From Bacillus sp. FJAT-18017 (GTDB lineage: Bacteria > Bacillota > Bacilli > Bacillales > Cytobacillaceae), in the NCBI RefSeq assembly GCF_001278805.1, contig NZ_CP012602.1:4499501-4563500 (forward strand): 64,000 nucleotides of DNA. Direction: 5' to 3'. A program made the translations under genes and the position numbers. This document shows positions 36,921-45,210 of this stretch, one piece after another (the first letter of the stretch is position 1; each line of letters starts with the position of its first letter). The notes beneath the pieces are model-generated. The model saw only the letters and a program-made list of their open reading frames with translations, did no database searches and was not told the origin of the DNA.

Positions 36921-37262
36921 TCAAATGTTTTTCGCGTACTCTGGTGAAGGTACTTTGCTGAGAATGACATAAAGGCTGACCGGCTCATTACCATTGTTAT
37001 TGAATGCCATCATTTCATCGCCGCCGCAATGAATCACGTCGTTAGCCGATACTTCCTGCTCAACTCCATCAATGATGAATGTTCCGTTTCCAGAAACCAC
37101 AAACAGAAATACTTCCGTTCCTGGATGCTTATGGGGAGGAAGCTGCTGGCCGGGATTGAAGTTCAGGACAAACGCAGTGCTTTCCCCTTTTTTAAAAATG
37201 ATTCTTTTCGTAAACTTCTCTTCGCTGTATTCAATGTAAGATGACAGTGATTGTTTTTCCAT
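36921..37262 (-). CDS. Small cupin-domain protein
   Basis: 113 residues forming a single cupin barrel: FNPGQQLPPHKHPGTEVFLFVVSGN (motif 1 with two His and Glu) and VSANDVIHCGGDEMMAFNNNG (motif 2). A metal-dependent enzyme or sensor is possible; substrate unknown. RBS GGAGGCG before ATG 37262. Convergent with the MMPL gene. Confidence 0.85.
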   Translation of the reverse strand: MEKQSLSSYIEYSEEKFTKRIIFKKGESTAFVLNFNPGQQLPPHKHPGTEVFLFVVSGNGTFIIDGVEQEVSANDVIHCGGDEMMAFNNNGNEPVSLYVILSKVPSPEYAKNI

Positions 37263-37383
37263 TATAACGCCTCCGTTTTCAAGAATTTTTTCTTACTCTC
37301 ATACTAATTCATTACCGCGGAAAAATTAGTGAGGTAAATCACGGTTGTACTGTGCTTCTTTTTCCTTCTTATAAAAAAATAAT

Positions 37384-37407
37384 GCCAGAGCAGTTGATTG
37401 CCCTGGC
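37384..37407 (-). terminator. Terminator after the oxidoreductase gamma gene
   Basis: GCCAGGGC pairs with GCTCTGGC on the minus strand, then ATTATTTTTTT. Confidence 0.8.
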
Positions 37408-37416
37408 TGAATGGAA

Positions 37417-37971
37417 CTATATGTTCATATATTTTTCTTGCGCAATAAGGGCTCCTTTGTCCAGCGCACACTTATTTACTGGGATAAGTGAGTGTTTTTC
37501 TTCAGATAGTACCTTTTTTAAAGAAGCAATCACCGCTTCTTCCGGGACAATCCCAGTCCATTCAACAAAAGCCCCCACCAAAACCATGTTGGCAACCTTT
37601 GCATTGCCAAGTTCATTGGCAATGGCGGTCGCATCGATTTCAATATTGGTGAGATCGTTTCTGGTTGATTTTAGTCCAACTAATGAACTATTAACAATCA
37701 GCAAACCGCCTGGCCTTACTTTGGGCTCAAACTTTTTGAAGGATGGAATATTCAGTACAATAGCCGCTGACGGAGCACTGACAAGTGGAGATCCTACAGG
37801 CTCATCACTCACAACAACGGCGCAGTTTGCCGTGCCGCCTCTTTGCTCTGGTCCATAGGAAGGCAGCCAGGAAACATTCTTGCCTTCATGCATTCCGGCA
37901 TAGGCAATTAATTGGCCCATGGACATGACACCCTGCCCACCGAAACCAGCAATGATAATTTCCTCAAGCAT
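37417..37971 (-). CDS. 2-oxoacid:acceptor oxidoreductase gamma subunit (orphan)
   Basis: 184 residues of the pyruvate/ketoisovalerate ferredoxin oxidoreductase gamma family: IIIAGFGGQGVMSMGQLIAYAG at the N-terminus, YGPEQRGGTANCAVVVSD near 42, MVLVGAFVEWTGIVP near 140. The catalytic alpha and beta subunits are absent; only the last 18 codons of a beta-like gene remain upstream (37971-38026). RBS AAGGGGTG lies within that remnant. Without partners the protein has no evident electron-transfer role, so it may be on its way to decay. Confidence 0.85.
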   Translation of the reverse strand: MLEEIIIAGFGGQGVMSMGQLIAYAGMHEGKNVSWLPSYGPEQRGGTANCAVVVSDEPVGSPLVSAPSAAIVLNIPSFKKFEPKVRPGGLLIVNSSLVGLKSTRNDLTNIEIDATAIANELGNAKVANMVLVGAFVEWTGIVPEEAVIASLKKVLSEEKHSLIPVNKCALDKGALIAQEKYMNI

Positions 37972-38026
37972 CAGATTTTCACCCCTTCAGCCTGCTTGTA
38001 AATACCAAGAGGATACACTGGAACCA
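37971..38026 (-). pseudogene. C-terminal scrap of an oxidoreductase beta subunit gene
   Basis: The minus strand reads MVPVYPLGIYKQAEGVKI followed by TGA that overlaps the gamma start codon (TGATG), the usual end and coupling of the beta subunit in such operons. The rest of beta and all of alpha are missing, consistent with an internal deletion. Confidence 0.65.
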
Positions 38027-38042
38027 TCTTTCACAGCAATTC

Positions 38043-38360
38043 TTAGCTCATATAAGTCAATATTACCTTTTGGGGAATGTCGTAACTTGATTCAGCTTTT
38101 TTCAACTGTCCGCATGACGGCATTTCAAATGAAAAGTCCTCAACCTCAGAAGGAATGACCCCAACGTCCTTCAGGTGGTCAAACACCCTTTGCATTGCAT
38201 CCTCCGTTGAGATCTCTTCGTTTGTATCTTCTGATTCAAAACACTCGACACATGTTTCTACTATATTCTCATTAATTTGTTCCTGGGCAAATACCAATCT
38301 TCCACGTGCCATATCTTCAACTTCACGGTTTTCCAATTCAATGATTGTGGTGATGTTCAT
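38043..38360 (-). CDS. Small acidic hypothetical protein
   Basis: 105 residues, starting MNITTIIELENREVEDMARG, with VETCVECFESEDTNEEIS and EMPSCGQLKKAE. Four... three Cys in view (CVEC and SCG) could bind a metal but no known motif is complete. Start ATG 38360 is 6 nt behind GGAGGTG. It lies upstream of the damaged oxidoreductase genes. Family not recognised. Confidence 0.65.
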   Translation of the reverse strand: MNITTIIELENREVEDMARGRLVFAQEQINENIVETCVECFESEDTNEEISTEDAMQRVFDHLKDVGVIPSEVEDFSFEMPSCGQLKKAESSYDIPQKVILTYMS

Positions 38361-38577
38361 CCATTCCACCTCCGTATTTGATATGTCCATTATAAAAAAC
38401 TTCCACGATGTTGGACCTATAAAACGCAGGTTTTCGTATTTTCTTCATATGTTTTTGGCAAATTTATGTCATTTTCAAATTTATGAAAAAAAAGATGGGG
38501 TTCAGTTACTAATTCCACTATTATTAGAGTATTAAAGGTGAAAACTAATTCAGGTTTGGAAACGGAGGCAGAGAGTC

Positions 38578-39837
38578 GTGGCAATCCTTGAAGACTTGCT
38601 TCTTAATATATTTTTCATCACTTTTTTACCATTATTGTTTGTAAGTACGCTTGGGGAAAAATTGACTAGGTTAACCCCCCGGAACAGGACCATCATTGGA
38701 AACCTTGTTGTTGCATTTTCTGCGATTCTTTGTATGATGTTCCCTGTGCATTTAGTTAGCGGTTTTATTTTTGACCTTAGACAAATTCCAATCATTCTAG
38801 GTTGTCTTTATCTGGGGTATAAAAATAGCATAATCCTTATTATACTTCCACTGCTCTTTCGTTTTACTCTAGGCGGCGAAGGCTTCCAATCATATCTGCT
38901 AGTCTCACTGTCCATTTACCTTGTCGTCCCCTGGTTCCATCATTTGTTTTTTAAGTTAGGCCTAACCATGAAAGTGATTACTATTACGGGGCTATCAGTA
39001 TTCTTTTCGGCCATGGCCTTAGCGCTTGCGAAAAGTATAGCAACGGTCCCTCTCATTTATGGGGATTTTGTATATACGTTTATGGGAATACAGCTTTCCG
39101 GCATGCTGCTCGTTTCATTAATCTTTGAATATATAATAAAAAACATGCAATTAAGGGAGGAATTGATTAAAGCAGCTAAACTTCAAACAATGGCTGAAAT
39201 GTCTGCCAGCGTGTCACATGAAATCCGGAATCCACTTGCTGTTTCGAGAGGTTTTTTACAATTACTTCAGGAATCCGGTTTTGATTCGGAAGACCGTGAA
39301 AGGTATATAAAAATTGCCATTAAAGAAATTGACCGTGCTACGGAAATCATAGACGATTATTTAGTGCTGGCAAATCCATACCCCGAACAAAAAGAGAGTG
39401 TTAATTTAACAGAGGAGCTTCACTGGCTCGAAGAAATACTTCAGCCATATTCTAATATGCACAGTGTATTAATACGTACCGAGGCACACGATTCAATCCT
39501 GCTGGATTGTGAGCGGAGAAAAATCCGCCAGGTTTTTGTGAATCTAGGAAAGAATGCTATCGAATCAATGCCAGATGGGGGTACAGTTTTTATAGGTCTA
39601 ACGAGGAAGGGCAATACCATTGAAATAACTTTTCAAGATAATGGCTGTGGAATGGATCAAAACCAGTTAGCCAGACTGGGGGAACCATACTTTACTACTA
39701 AAACAGAGGGTACTGGCCTCGGCATGATGGTTGTCTGGCGGATTGTCCAGTCCATGGGAGGAAAAGTCCAGGCAACAAGTCAACTTGGCAAGGGCACTGA
39801 TATTACAGTTATCTTGCCGTCTCAAAGTGTTGTTTAA
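38578..39837 (+). CDS. Sporulation-type sensor histidine kinase with 5TMR-LYT sensor (KinB-like)
   Basis: 419 residues. Residues 1-195 form five or six membrane helices of the 5TM receptor LytS-YhcK type (DLRQIPIILGCLYLGYKNS). Then HisKA with EMSASVSHEIRNPLAVSRGFLQ (phospho-His near residue 217), and HATPase with NLGKNAIESMPDGG (N box), DNGCGMD (G1), GTGLGMMVVWRIV (G2). No response regulator gene is adjacent, as is usual for orphan kinases feeding Spo0F. Start GTG 38578 behind GGAGG. Confidence 0.88.
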   Translation: MAILEDLLLNIFFITFLPLLFVSTLGEKLTRLTPRNRTIIGNLVVAFSAILCMMFPVHLVSGFIFDLRQIPIILGCLYLGYKNSIILIILPLLFRFTLGGEGFQSYLLVSLSIYLVVPWFHHLFFKLGLTMKVITITGLSVFFSAMALALAKSIATVPLIYGDFVYTFMGIQLSGMLLVSLIFEYIIKNMQLREELIKAAKLQTMAEMSASVSHEIRNPLAVSRGFLQLLQESGFDSEDRERYIKIAIKEIDRATEIIDDYLVLANPYPEQKESVNLTEELHWLEEILQPYSNMHSVLIRTEAHDSILLDCERRKIRQVFVNLGKNAIESMPDGGTVFIGLTRKGNTIEITFQDNGCGMDQNQLARLGEPYFTTKTEGTGLGMMVVWRIVQSMGGKVQATSQLGKGTDITVILPSQSVV

Positions 39838-39852
39838 GTATTTCATTTTTTC

Positions 39853-39878
39853 GGCATCCTTTTGGATGCCTTTTTTGG
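39853..39878 (+). terminator. Terminator after the kinase gene
   Basis: GGCATCC pairs with GGATGCC around TTTT, then TTTTTT. Confidence 0.92.
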
Positions 39879-39879
39879 G

Positions 39880-40276
39880 ATATCCACAGATTAGCCATAT
39901 GTCTCGTACGATATGGTGAATTATTTTAAAACCTCTTTCATGATAAGTATGTGGGGTACAATTTTTTGGTAAATATTCCTTTACTTGCAGGGGGATGGGA
40001 AAGTGGGAAAAACTCCAATGGTACTAAATATCAAGACGGCTATACGCTCGCTGCCCTGCCTCGCTTTTAGTTTCGATATTTGGAATAATTCCTTATCGTA
40101 TGTAGCAACCTTCGTTCATACTCAAAAACCATAAATTGCTATACTCATATTTTATAATGGGACAATAAACAAAAACTGCAGATTCTTTACAAATTAATGA
40201 AAAGAGACAATATCTTTTGCCCTTCCCGCACCTGCACTCCTGCAATTTTTTACTTTTATAGTTCTATCAATATTAA
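39880..40276. other. Gap without a recognised gene
   Basis: About 400 bp of AT-rich sequence between the kinase and htrA ends. I see no RBS-linked open frame, tRNA or strong repeat. Confidence 0.5.
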
Positions 40277-40277
40277 A

Positions 40278-40302
40278 AGCCAGGGCTTGTCCGGCCCTGG
40301 CT
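40278..40302. terminator. Terminator after the HtrA-like gene
   Basis: AGCCAGGGC pairs with GCCCTGGCT around TTGTCCG. Confidence 0.88.
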
Positions 40303-40324
40303 AACTAATCTCCTGTTCTTAACC

Positions 40325-41479
40325 CTAGTTTCCATTCTCCAGTGTAACTTTAACTTCCTGCTTGTCTCCGCCCCTGTAAAATGTAATATCAATCGTATCA
40401 CCCGATTTTGCGTCTTTATAAAGAAAACTTCGTAAATCCGGAACAGTTTTTATCTTTTTTCCTTCAATTTCAACGATAACGTCCAGTTTTTGAAGACCTG
40501 CTTCAGCCGCTGGGGATCCTGGACTTACTTCCATGATGATAACTCCCTCTGTGACATTGCCCGGAAGCTTAAGGGTTTCTTCCCAATATTGTGATGGTAT
40601 ATCTTGAAGTGAGACTGGTCCAACACCTAGATACGGCCTTCTGACTTCACCGTGTTGTTCCAAATCCTCCAATACCGGTAATGCAACATGGATAGGGATG
40701 GCAAAACCAATTCCCTCTACAGCATCCTGAGCAATTTTTGAAGAATTGATTCCGATTAGCTCACCATTAATATCAATTAACGCCCCGCCGCTATTTCCCG
40801 GATTAATGGAAGCGTCAGTTTGAATAACCTCAGTCTGCCAATCAACCGCTCCATTTTGATCGATATCGACAGGCATTGTTCGCTCAGATGCACTGATAAC
40901 CCCTTTTGTTACAGTACCTTCAAGGAAGCCCAGAGGATTTCCAATCGCAATTGCCGAAGCACCTGGCAGAAGGTTTTCTGAATCGCCCAATTCTATCACA
41001 TCTTCAATTTCACTCGCATCGACAGAAAGGACGGCCAGATCTGTTAGAGGGTCAGACCCCAGCAATTCGGCAGGTAATTTATTGCCGTTGTTTAAGGTGA
41101 TTTCAAGCTGGGATGCTCCTTCAATAACATGATGATTGGTTACAACCAAGGCTTTGGAACCATCCTTCTTATAAATGACCCCAGAACCAGAACCTGCTTT
41201 GGCCACTGTATTTCCTTCCCATATGTTGCCTCCTTGGAAATTCGCTACACTGACGACTGAATCCTTTGCCTTCTTTACAGCTGCTGTTACCTCTGATTCA
41301 CGATTATCATCATCTGCCTTTGCAGATTCCGCAAGTTGTAAAGGCGGTGCGGCCTTGTCCGCTTCTGTTCCAAAAAACTTCCCATTTAATGATAATATTA
41401 GCAAAATGCCGAGAGCCATCCCTATTAACCCCGGCCATAGCCAGCTCTTTTTTTTGTCGTTCCTTTCTCTATCCTTCAT
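40325..41479 (-). CDS. HtrA-like serine protease with PDZ domain
   Basis: A membrane-anchored quality-control protease, 384 residues. Seen: cytoplasmic basic start, membrane anchor WPGLIGMALGILLILSLNG at residues 14-32, catalytic His in VVTNHHVIEGAS, Asp in DPLTDLAVLSVD, Ser in SINPGNSGGALIDI, and a PDZ domain from about residue 285 (VIIMEVSPGSPAAEAGLQKLD). Same plan as HtrA, HtrB and YyxA of B. subtilis. It is not next to walK/walR genes, so which paralogue is unclear. Confidence 0.93.
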   Translation of the reverse strand: MKDRERNDKKKSWLWPGLIGMALGILLILSLNGKFFGTEADKAAPPLQLAESAKADDDNRESEVTAAVKKAKDSVVSVANFQGGNIWEGNTVAKAGSGSGVIYKKDGSKALVVTNHHVIEGASQLEITLNNGNKLPAELLGSDPLTDLAVLSVDASEIEDVIELGDSENLLPGASAIAIGNPLGFLEGTVTKGVISASERTMPVDIDQNGAVDWQTEVIQTDASINPGNSGGALIDINGELIGINSSKIAQDAVEGIGFAIPIHVALPVLEDLEQHGEVRRPYLGVGPVSLQDIPSQYWEETLKLPGNVTEGVIIMEVSPGSPAAEAGLQKLDVIVEIEGKKIKTVPDLRSFLYKDAKSGDTIDITFYRGGDKQEVKVTLENGN

Positions 41480-41523
41480 TTCCTCGACTCCTTCCGTAAT
41501 TTTGCTTTAATAGACGATTAGTT

Positions 41524-41575
41524 GCAGCAGGCAGTACTCAACTTTTAAAAAGTGGTATACTACCTGCTGCAAAAA
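41524..41575. other. Long imperfect hairpin between htrA-like and transporter genes
   Basis: TTGCAGCAGGCAGTA and TACTACCTGCTGCAA are inverted around about 20 nt. It may be a regulatory hairpin; no T run follows. The rest of the 41480-41747 gap is AT-rich promoter-like sequence. Confidence 0.45.
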
Positions 41576-41747
41576 GGAACAGTCTATTGAAGCGGCCAAT
41601 TCGTTACATTATCTCTTCCCTATTAATCGTTGGACCAAAACTAATATATTCTTCCATAGTAAAATAGCCGATTGTATTTTCAAAAATAGTAAATTATAAT
41701 TTTTATATAATATTTTAAAAATTTGAATATTTCAGGAGATGTGTATT

Positions 41748-43028
41748 TTGGAAGGTCAGACTATACTGGCAATCGGGATTTTTCTGATTGCATACGCGTT
41801 TATCGTGACGGAGAAGATTCATAGAACAATCGTTGCGATGGCGGGTGGGATTCTTATGATTCTCCTGGGCATACTTGACCAGGAAACAGCCCTGCATCAT
41901 ATTGATTTCAATACCCTCGGACTTTTAACAGGAATGATGCTTATTGTTGCGATCACTGCCGAGACCGGGCTGTTCCGCTACCTCGCCATTTGGTCAGCAA
42001 AGAAAGTAAAAGGAGATCCTCTAAAATTATTAGTTGTATTGGGATTCATCACTGCTGGTGCATCTGCCTTTCTTGACAATGTCACGACTGTCCTCTTAAT
42101 TGTTCCAGTCACTTTCAGCATCACTAGGCAATTGAAGGTTAATCCTATGCCATACCTTATTACCCAAATTGTTGCCTCAAATATTGGCGGGACCGCAACC
42201 TTAATCGGTGACCCGCCAAATATCATGCTTGGCAGCGCGGTCGAGGAACTTACCTTTTCAGCATTCATATTTAACTTGGCTCCAATAGCTATTATTGTTC
42301 TTATCGTGAATATTGCCATACTCGCATTTCTTTACCGAAATTCACTAACCACAACGGATGAACTAAAGTCTGGAATTATGAATTTAAACGAGAAGGCCGA
42401 AATAACCGATAGCCGTTTGTTAAAAAAATCGCTGGTTGTTCTTGCCTTGACTATCGTCGGTTTCTTCCTCCATCAGGTCATTCATGTGGAGAATGCAACC
42501 ATTGCTCTGGCGGGTGCTTTCCTGCTGCTACTTTTGACGGGAGAAGAATATCTTGAAGATTCCATGAAAAAAGTAGAATGGCTGACACTTTTCTTCTTTA
42601 TCGGTCTATTCGTCCTTGTTGGCGGCCTAATGGAAACAGGTGTCATTTCTCTTATAGCTGAAAGGCTGGTCAACTGGACTGGCGGTGATGTAACAGTCGC
42701 TTCTCTTTTAATACTCTGGGTTAGTGCGATCGCCTCTGCCTTCATTGATAACATTCCGTTCGTTGCGACGATGATCCCAATGATAAAGGATATGGGCTCA
42801 ATGGGAATATCCAATCTTGAACCGCTTTGGTGGAGCCTTGCTTTAGGCGCCTGCCTAGGTGGCAATGGAACGTTGATTGGCGCTAGTGCGAATGTCATTG
42901 TGGCGGGAATGGCCGCAAAAGAAAAGCATCCTATTTCTTTTGTTAAGTTCATGATTGTTGCTTTTCCGCTAATGATTCTTTCAATTGTGATTTGTACGAT
43001 TTATGTTTATCTCAGGTATCTGGTTTAG
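41748..43028 (+). CDS. ArsB/NhaD-family membrane transporter
   Basis: 426 residues, about eleven membrane helices of the ion transporter superfamily. Seen: two half-repeats with SAFLDNVTTVLLIVPVTF near residue 105 and ASAFIDNIPFVATMIPMI near 325, and GGTATLIGDPPNIMLG and LGGNGTLIGASANVIVAG. These motifs are shared by arsenite carriers (ArsB) and Na+/H+ antiporters (NhaD); no ars genes are adjacent. TTG 41748 is 9 nt behind AGGAG; ATG 41739 overlaps the RBS. The next gene starts 13 nt downstream. Confidence 0.85.
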   Translation: MEGQTILAIGIFLIAYAFIVTEKIHRTIVAMAGGILMILLGILDQETALHHIDFNTLGLLTGMMLIVAITAETGLFRYLAIWSAKKVKGDPLKLLVVLGFITAGASAFLDNVTTVLLIVPVTFSITRQLKVNPMPYLITQIVASNIGGTATLIGDPPNIMLGSAVEELTFSAFIFNLAPIAIIVLIVNIAILAFLYRNSLTTTDELKSGIMNLNEKAEITDSRLLKKSLVVLALTIVGFFLHQVIHVENATIALAGAFLLLLLTGEEYLEDSMKKVEWLTLFFFIGLFVLVGGLMETGVISLIAERLVNWTGGDVTVASLLILWVSAIASAFIDNIPFVATMIPMIKDMGSMGISNLEPLWWSLALGACLGGNGTLIGASANVIVAGMAAKEKHPISFVKFMIVAFPLMILSIVICTIYVYLRYLV

Positions 43029-43041
43029 AGGGGGAAAATAC

Positions 43042-43320
43042 GTGAAGGTACAATATGAATTCGAAAAAGATCTGTTACTAATAAATGAGGAACAGGATGG
43101 GGAGGATGTTGTTTTTACAATTGAAACTTGGGATTCAGCCGTTTTAGGAAAAATTGATCAGGTACGTGATTTCTTTTATCACAACGATGACCTATTGGAT
43201 GCCTTTTTTCATACAAGCCTGGATGGGAAAATCATGGTTGCTCTTAAGCAGGAGTATTATATAGATTTCTTATTTCAAATGTTTAAACACAAGCTTATTA
43301 ATTCAATTAGGTGGCAATAA
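43042..43320 (+). CDS. Small hypothetical protein downstream of the ArsB/NhaD gene
   Basis: 92 residues, acidic: VKVQYEFEKDLLLINEEQDG, VRDFFYHNDDLLDAFFHTSL, QEYYIDFLFQMFKHKLINSI. No membrane segment or motif recognised. Start GTG 43042 behind GAGGGGG. Probably co-transcribed with the transporter; a terminator follows. Confidence 0.7.
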   Translation: MKVQYEFEKDLLLINEEQDGEDVVFTIETWDSAVLGKIDQVRDFFYHNDDLLDAFFHTSLDGKIMVALKQEYYIDFLFQMFKHKLINSIRWQ

Positions 43321-43325
43321 TATCA

Positions 43326-43353
43326 CCGGGCAGCAGTAGTCTATGCTGCCCGG
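43326..43353. terminator. Bidirectional terminator
   Basis: CCGGGCAGCA pairs with TGCTGCCCGG between two convergent genes. Confidence 0.85.
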
Positions 43354-43521
43354 TTATTGACTTTCCTCCCTTTTCAAAACAAGCTTGTATTCATACTCCA
43401 ATGTTTTTAAAGGTGCGTCGTATAAGTGCTGGTGATCCGATGTTTTATAGACATTCCTGAGAATGAGTGCCTCAATCAATTCCTCCTTTCGCTCCTCCAC
43501 AAGTTTGGACAACTTTACCAT
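43354..43521 (-). CDS. FbpA-like small basic protein (Fur-regulated type)
   Basis: 55 residues: VKLSKLVEERKEELIEALIL, NVYKTSDHQHLYDAPLKTLE, YEYKLVLKREE. This pattern (EERKxxLIxxLI, then YKxxDxxLY) is that of the FbpA family, small Bacillus proteins assisting the iron-sparing response with FsrA RNA. ATG 43521 sits behind GGAGGAG. No Fur box is obvious; instead two SAM riboswitches lie upstream on the same strand. Confidence 0.75.
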   Translation of the reverse strand: MVKLSKLVEERKEELIEALILRNVYKTSDHQHLYDAPLKTLEYEYKLVLKREESQ

Positions 43522-43563
43522 CTGACTCTCCTCCACTTCTTAAAGTATTACAAAATATATATT

Positions 43564-43712
43564 TAAATAGCCCTCATCCTAAAGGAAGAGGGCAACAGTT
43601 TTAAAGTATGCTTATCTTCCAGGAAATATGTCCTGCTGGACTTGGCACAGTACCCTTTCCAGGCCTGTTGCCGAGGCTTCACAGGGCCATTCCCTCCACC
43701 TCTCTTGATAAA
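43564..43712 (-). ncRNA. SAM riboswitch (S-box) with terminator, copy 1
   Basis: On the minus strand: TTATCAAGAGAGGTGGAGGG, CCTCGGCAACAGGCC, GTACTGTGCCAAGTCCAGCA and CTGGAAGATAAG give all S-box core elements (kink-turn, GCAA, P1 closure). Aptamer about 43605-43712; terminator GCCCTC/GAGGGC at 43570-43593 followed by a T-rich tail. The next gene is the FbpA-like gene 43 bp on, not a methionine gene. Confidence 0.92.
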
Positions 43713-43767
43713 ATTTATTTAATTTTTGGCTTTGTTAGTTGATAATGTTGATTTTATAGCAGTGTTG

Positions 43768-43822
43768 ATTGGAGCGAAAGGCGCGAAGACTCCACGGAAA
43801 GCGAAGCCCATGGAGCGAAATT
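43768..43822. repeat. Shortened copy of the GC-rich palindromic repeat
   Basis: GGAGCGAAAGGCGCGAAGAC and TCCACGGAAAGCGAAG match the ends of the larger repeat, with the middle deleted. It lies between the two minus-strand SAM riboswitches. Confidence 0.65.
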
Positions 43823-43854
43823 CACATACCTTTTCAACAAAGCTAAATAAAAAT

Positions 43855-43998
43855 AAAAACCCTTTCTGAAATAGAAGAGGGTTTGTTTAATCTCTTCTTA
43901 TCTCTCAGGCTTCGCCTGCTGGATTTAGCACAGTACCTTTTTAGGCCTGTTGCCGAGGTTTCTTAGGGCCATTCCCTCCACCTCTCTTGATAAGAACG
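43855..43998 (-). ncRNA. SAM riboswitch (S-box) with terminator, copy 2
   Basis: Minus strand: TTATCAAGAGAGGTGGAGGG, ACCTCGGCAACAGGCC, GTACTGTGCTAAATCCAGCA, GAGAGATAAGAAG. Aptamer about 43886-43998; terminator AAACCCTCTTC/GAAAGGGTTT at 43855-43886, then T-rich. No gene follows before copy 1, so the controlled gene seems lost. Confidence 0.9.
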
Positions 43999-44111
43999 CT
44001 ATGTAATTATTAAATTCCAATTTACCGTGAAACGGAAAATAAGTCAACACTAGGATTGACATTTCCGAAAATCAATCTATACTATTCCTATAGGAATTAA
44101 ACAAAATAACA

Positions 44112-44263
44112 TTATCAAGAGTGAACGAGAGATCTGGCTCAATGACTTCACAGCAACCTGCTCAGCAAGGTGCTCCTACCAGCAAGGCTGCTGCCTTGAC
44201 TGATGAAAACAGTCATTACCTCTTTCTGCAGCCAGGCAAAAAGAGGCTTTTATTTTTTTAGCA
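44112..44263 (+). ncRNA. SAM riboswitch (S-box) with terminator, copy 3 (plus strand)
   Basis: TTATCAAGAGTGAACGAGAG, ATCTGGCTCAATGACTTCAC, AGCAACCTG, AAGGTGCTCCTACCAGCA and CTTGACTGATGA form the S-box core; P1 is TTATCA with TGATGA. The terminator CCTCTTT/AAAGAGG at 44219-44247 is followed by TTTTATTTTTTT. It precedes an esterase gene by 48 bp. Confidence 0.88.
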
Positions 44264-44310
44264 CAATTGTTTAAGTTGGATAGATGAATACCTTGCTGGA
44301 GGGACATGCA

Positions 44311-45093
44311 ATGGACTATAAAGTAATCGAAGGTGCCGAGGCTTTTTATATGGAGAGTGGTGAAATTGGAATAGTCCTTTGCCATGGCTTCAATGGTACT
44401 CCTCAAAGCGTACGGGAAGTCGGAGAGATGTTGCGGCAAAAAGGATTTACAGTATATGCCCCGCGGCTCAATGGGCACGGGACTCATTACCTGGATATGG
44501 AGCAGTACGATTACAAAGACTGGCTAACTTCTGTTAAAGAGGCTATATCCTTTTTACAAAAAAACTGTACCCAAGTTTACGTGGCCGGCCAATCCATGGG
44601 CGGATCCATTGCATTGCATTGCGCCGCCTCCTTACCCGCAATAGACGGCATCATCACGATTAATGCGGCACTTGACATTCCTTGTTATGAAGCAGAAGGG
44701 AACAGCAAACAGCGGTTTATTCCTGAAGGGAAACCCGATATAAAAGCGCAGGATGTTTATGAAATTGCTTATGATCGAGTCCCACGTTCCGCTATTAAAA
44801 ACCTGCTTGCCCTTTCAAAGGAAACCAAATCAAAACTCGGCATGGTAACATGCCCCGCGCTAATCATTAAATCGAAAATTGACAATGTCGTCCCTCCTCG
44901 CAGTTCTGATATTGCTTTTACCAGGATTGCCTCAAAGCCCAAAAAGCTGATAACACTCAAAAATTCCTATCATGTCGCTACGATGGACAATGACAAGGGG
45001 GTTATCGCTAATGAAATTGCCAAGTTTATTACGGCAAACAGCAGAGGAAGGGCTATGAACAACCAGAATCCAGGCAAAGAGCATGTCAGGTGA
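44311..45093 (+). CDS. Carboxylesterase (Est30/monoglyceride lipase type) behind a SAM riboswitch
   Basis: 260 residues, alpha/beta hydrolase. Seen: GIVLCHGFNGTPQSVREVG (HG oxyanion loop), YVAGQSMGGSIALHCA (nucleophile Ser near residue 93), IIKSKIDNVVPPRS (acid Asp), NSYHVATMDND (catalytic His). Layout matches the short-chain carboxylesterases of thermophilic Bacillus. Start ATG 44311 follows GGAGGG. Placement behind an S-box with terminator implies SAM-controlled expression, unusual for an esterase; a role in sulfur metabolism is possible but unproven. Confidence 0.87.
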   Translation: MDYKVIEGAEAFYMESGEIGIVLCHGFNGTPQSVREVGEMLRQKGFTVYAPRLNGHGTHYLDMEQYDYKDWLTSVKEAISFLQKNCTQVYVAGQSMGGSIALHCAASLPAIDGIITINAALDIPCYEAEGNSKQRFIPEGKPDIKAQDVYEIAYDRVPRSAIKNLLALSKETKSKLGMVTCPALIIKSKIDNVVPPRSSDIAFTRIASKPKKLITLKNSYHVATMDNDKGVIANEIAKFITANSRGRAMNNQNPGKEHVR

Positions 45094-45183
45094 AGAAGAA
45101 AGAACTAGCAATACTCCGCCTCGTCCTAAATGCTCAAGCTAAAATAACGGGATGGTATTTAATACAGTTATAACAAATACAAA

Positions 45184-45208
45184 GACGCCAGGTTTCCCTG
45201 GCGCCTAA
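45184..45208. terminator. Bidirectional terminator
   Basis: GACGCCAGG pairs with CCTGGCGCC around TTTC, between convergent genes. Confidence 0.8.
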
Positions 45209-45210
45209 GT

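Noticed and set aside
41739..41750. ATG 41739 as start of the ArsB/NhaD transporter
   Set aside because: It overlaps the AGGAG ribosome binding site; TTG 41748 has the correct spacing.
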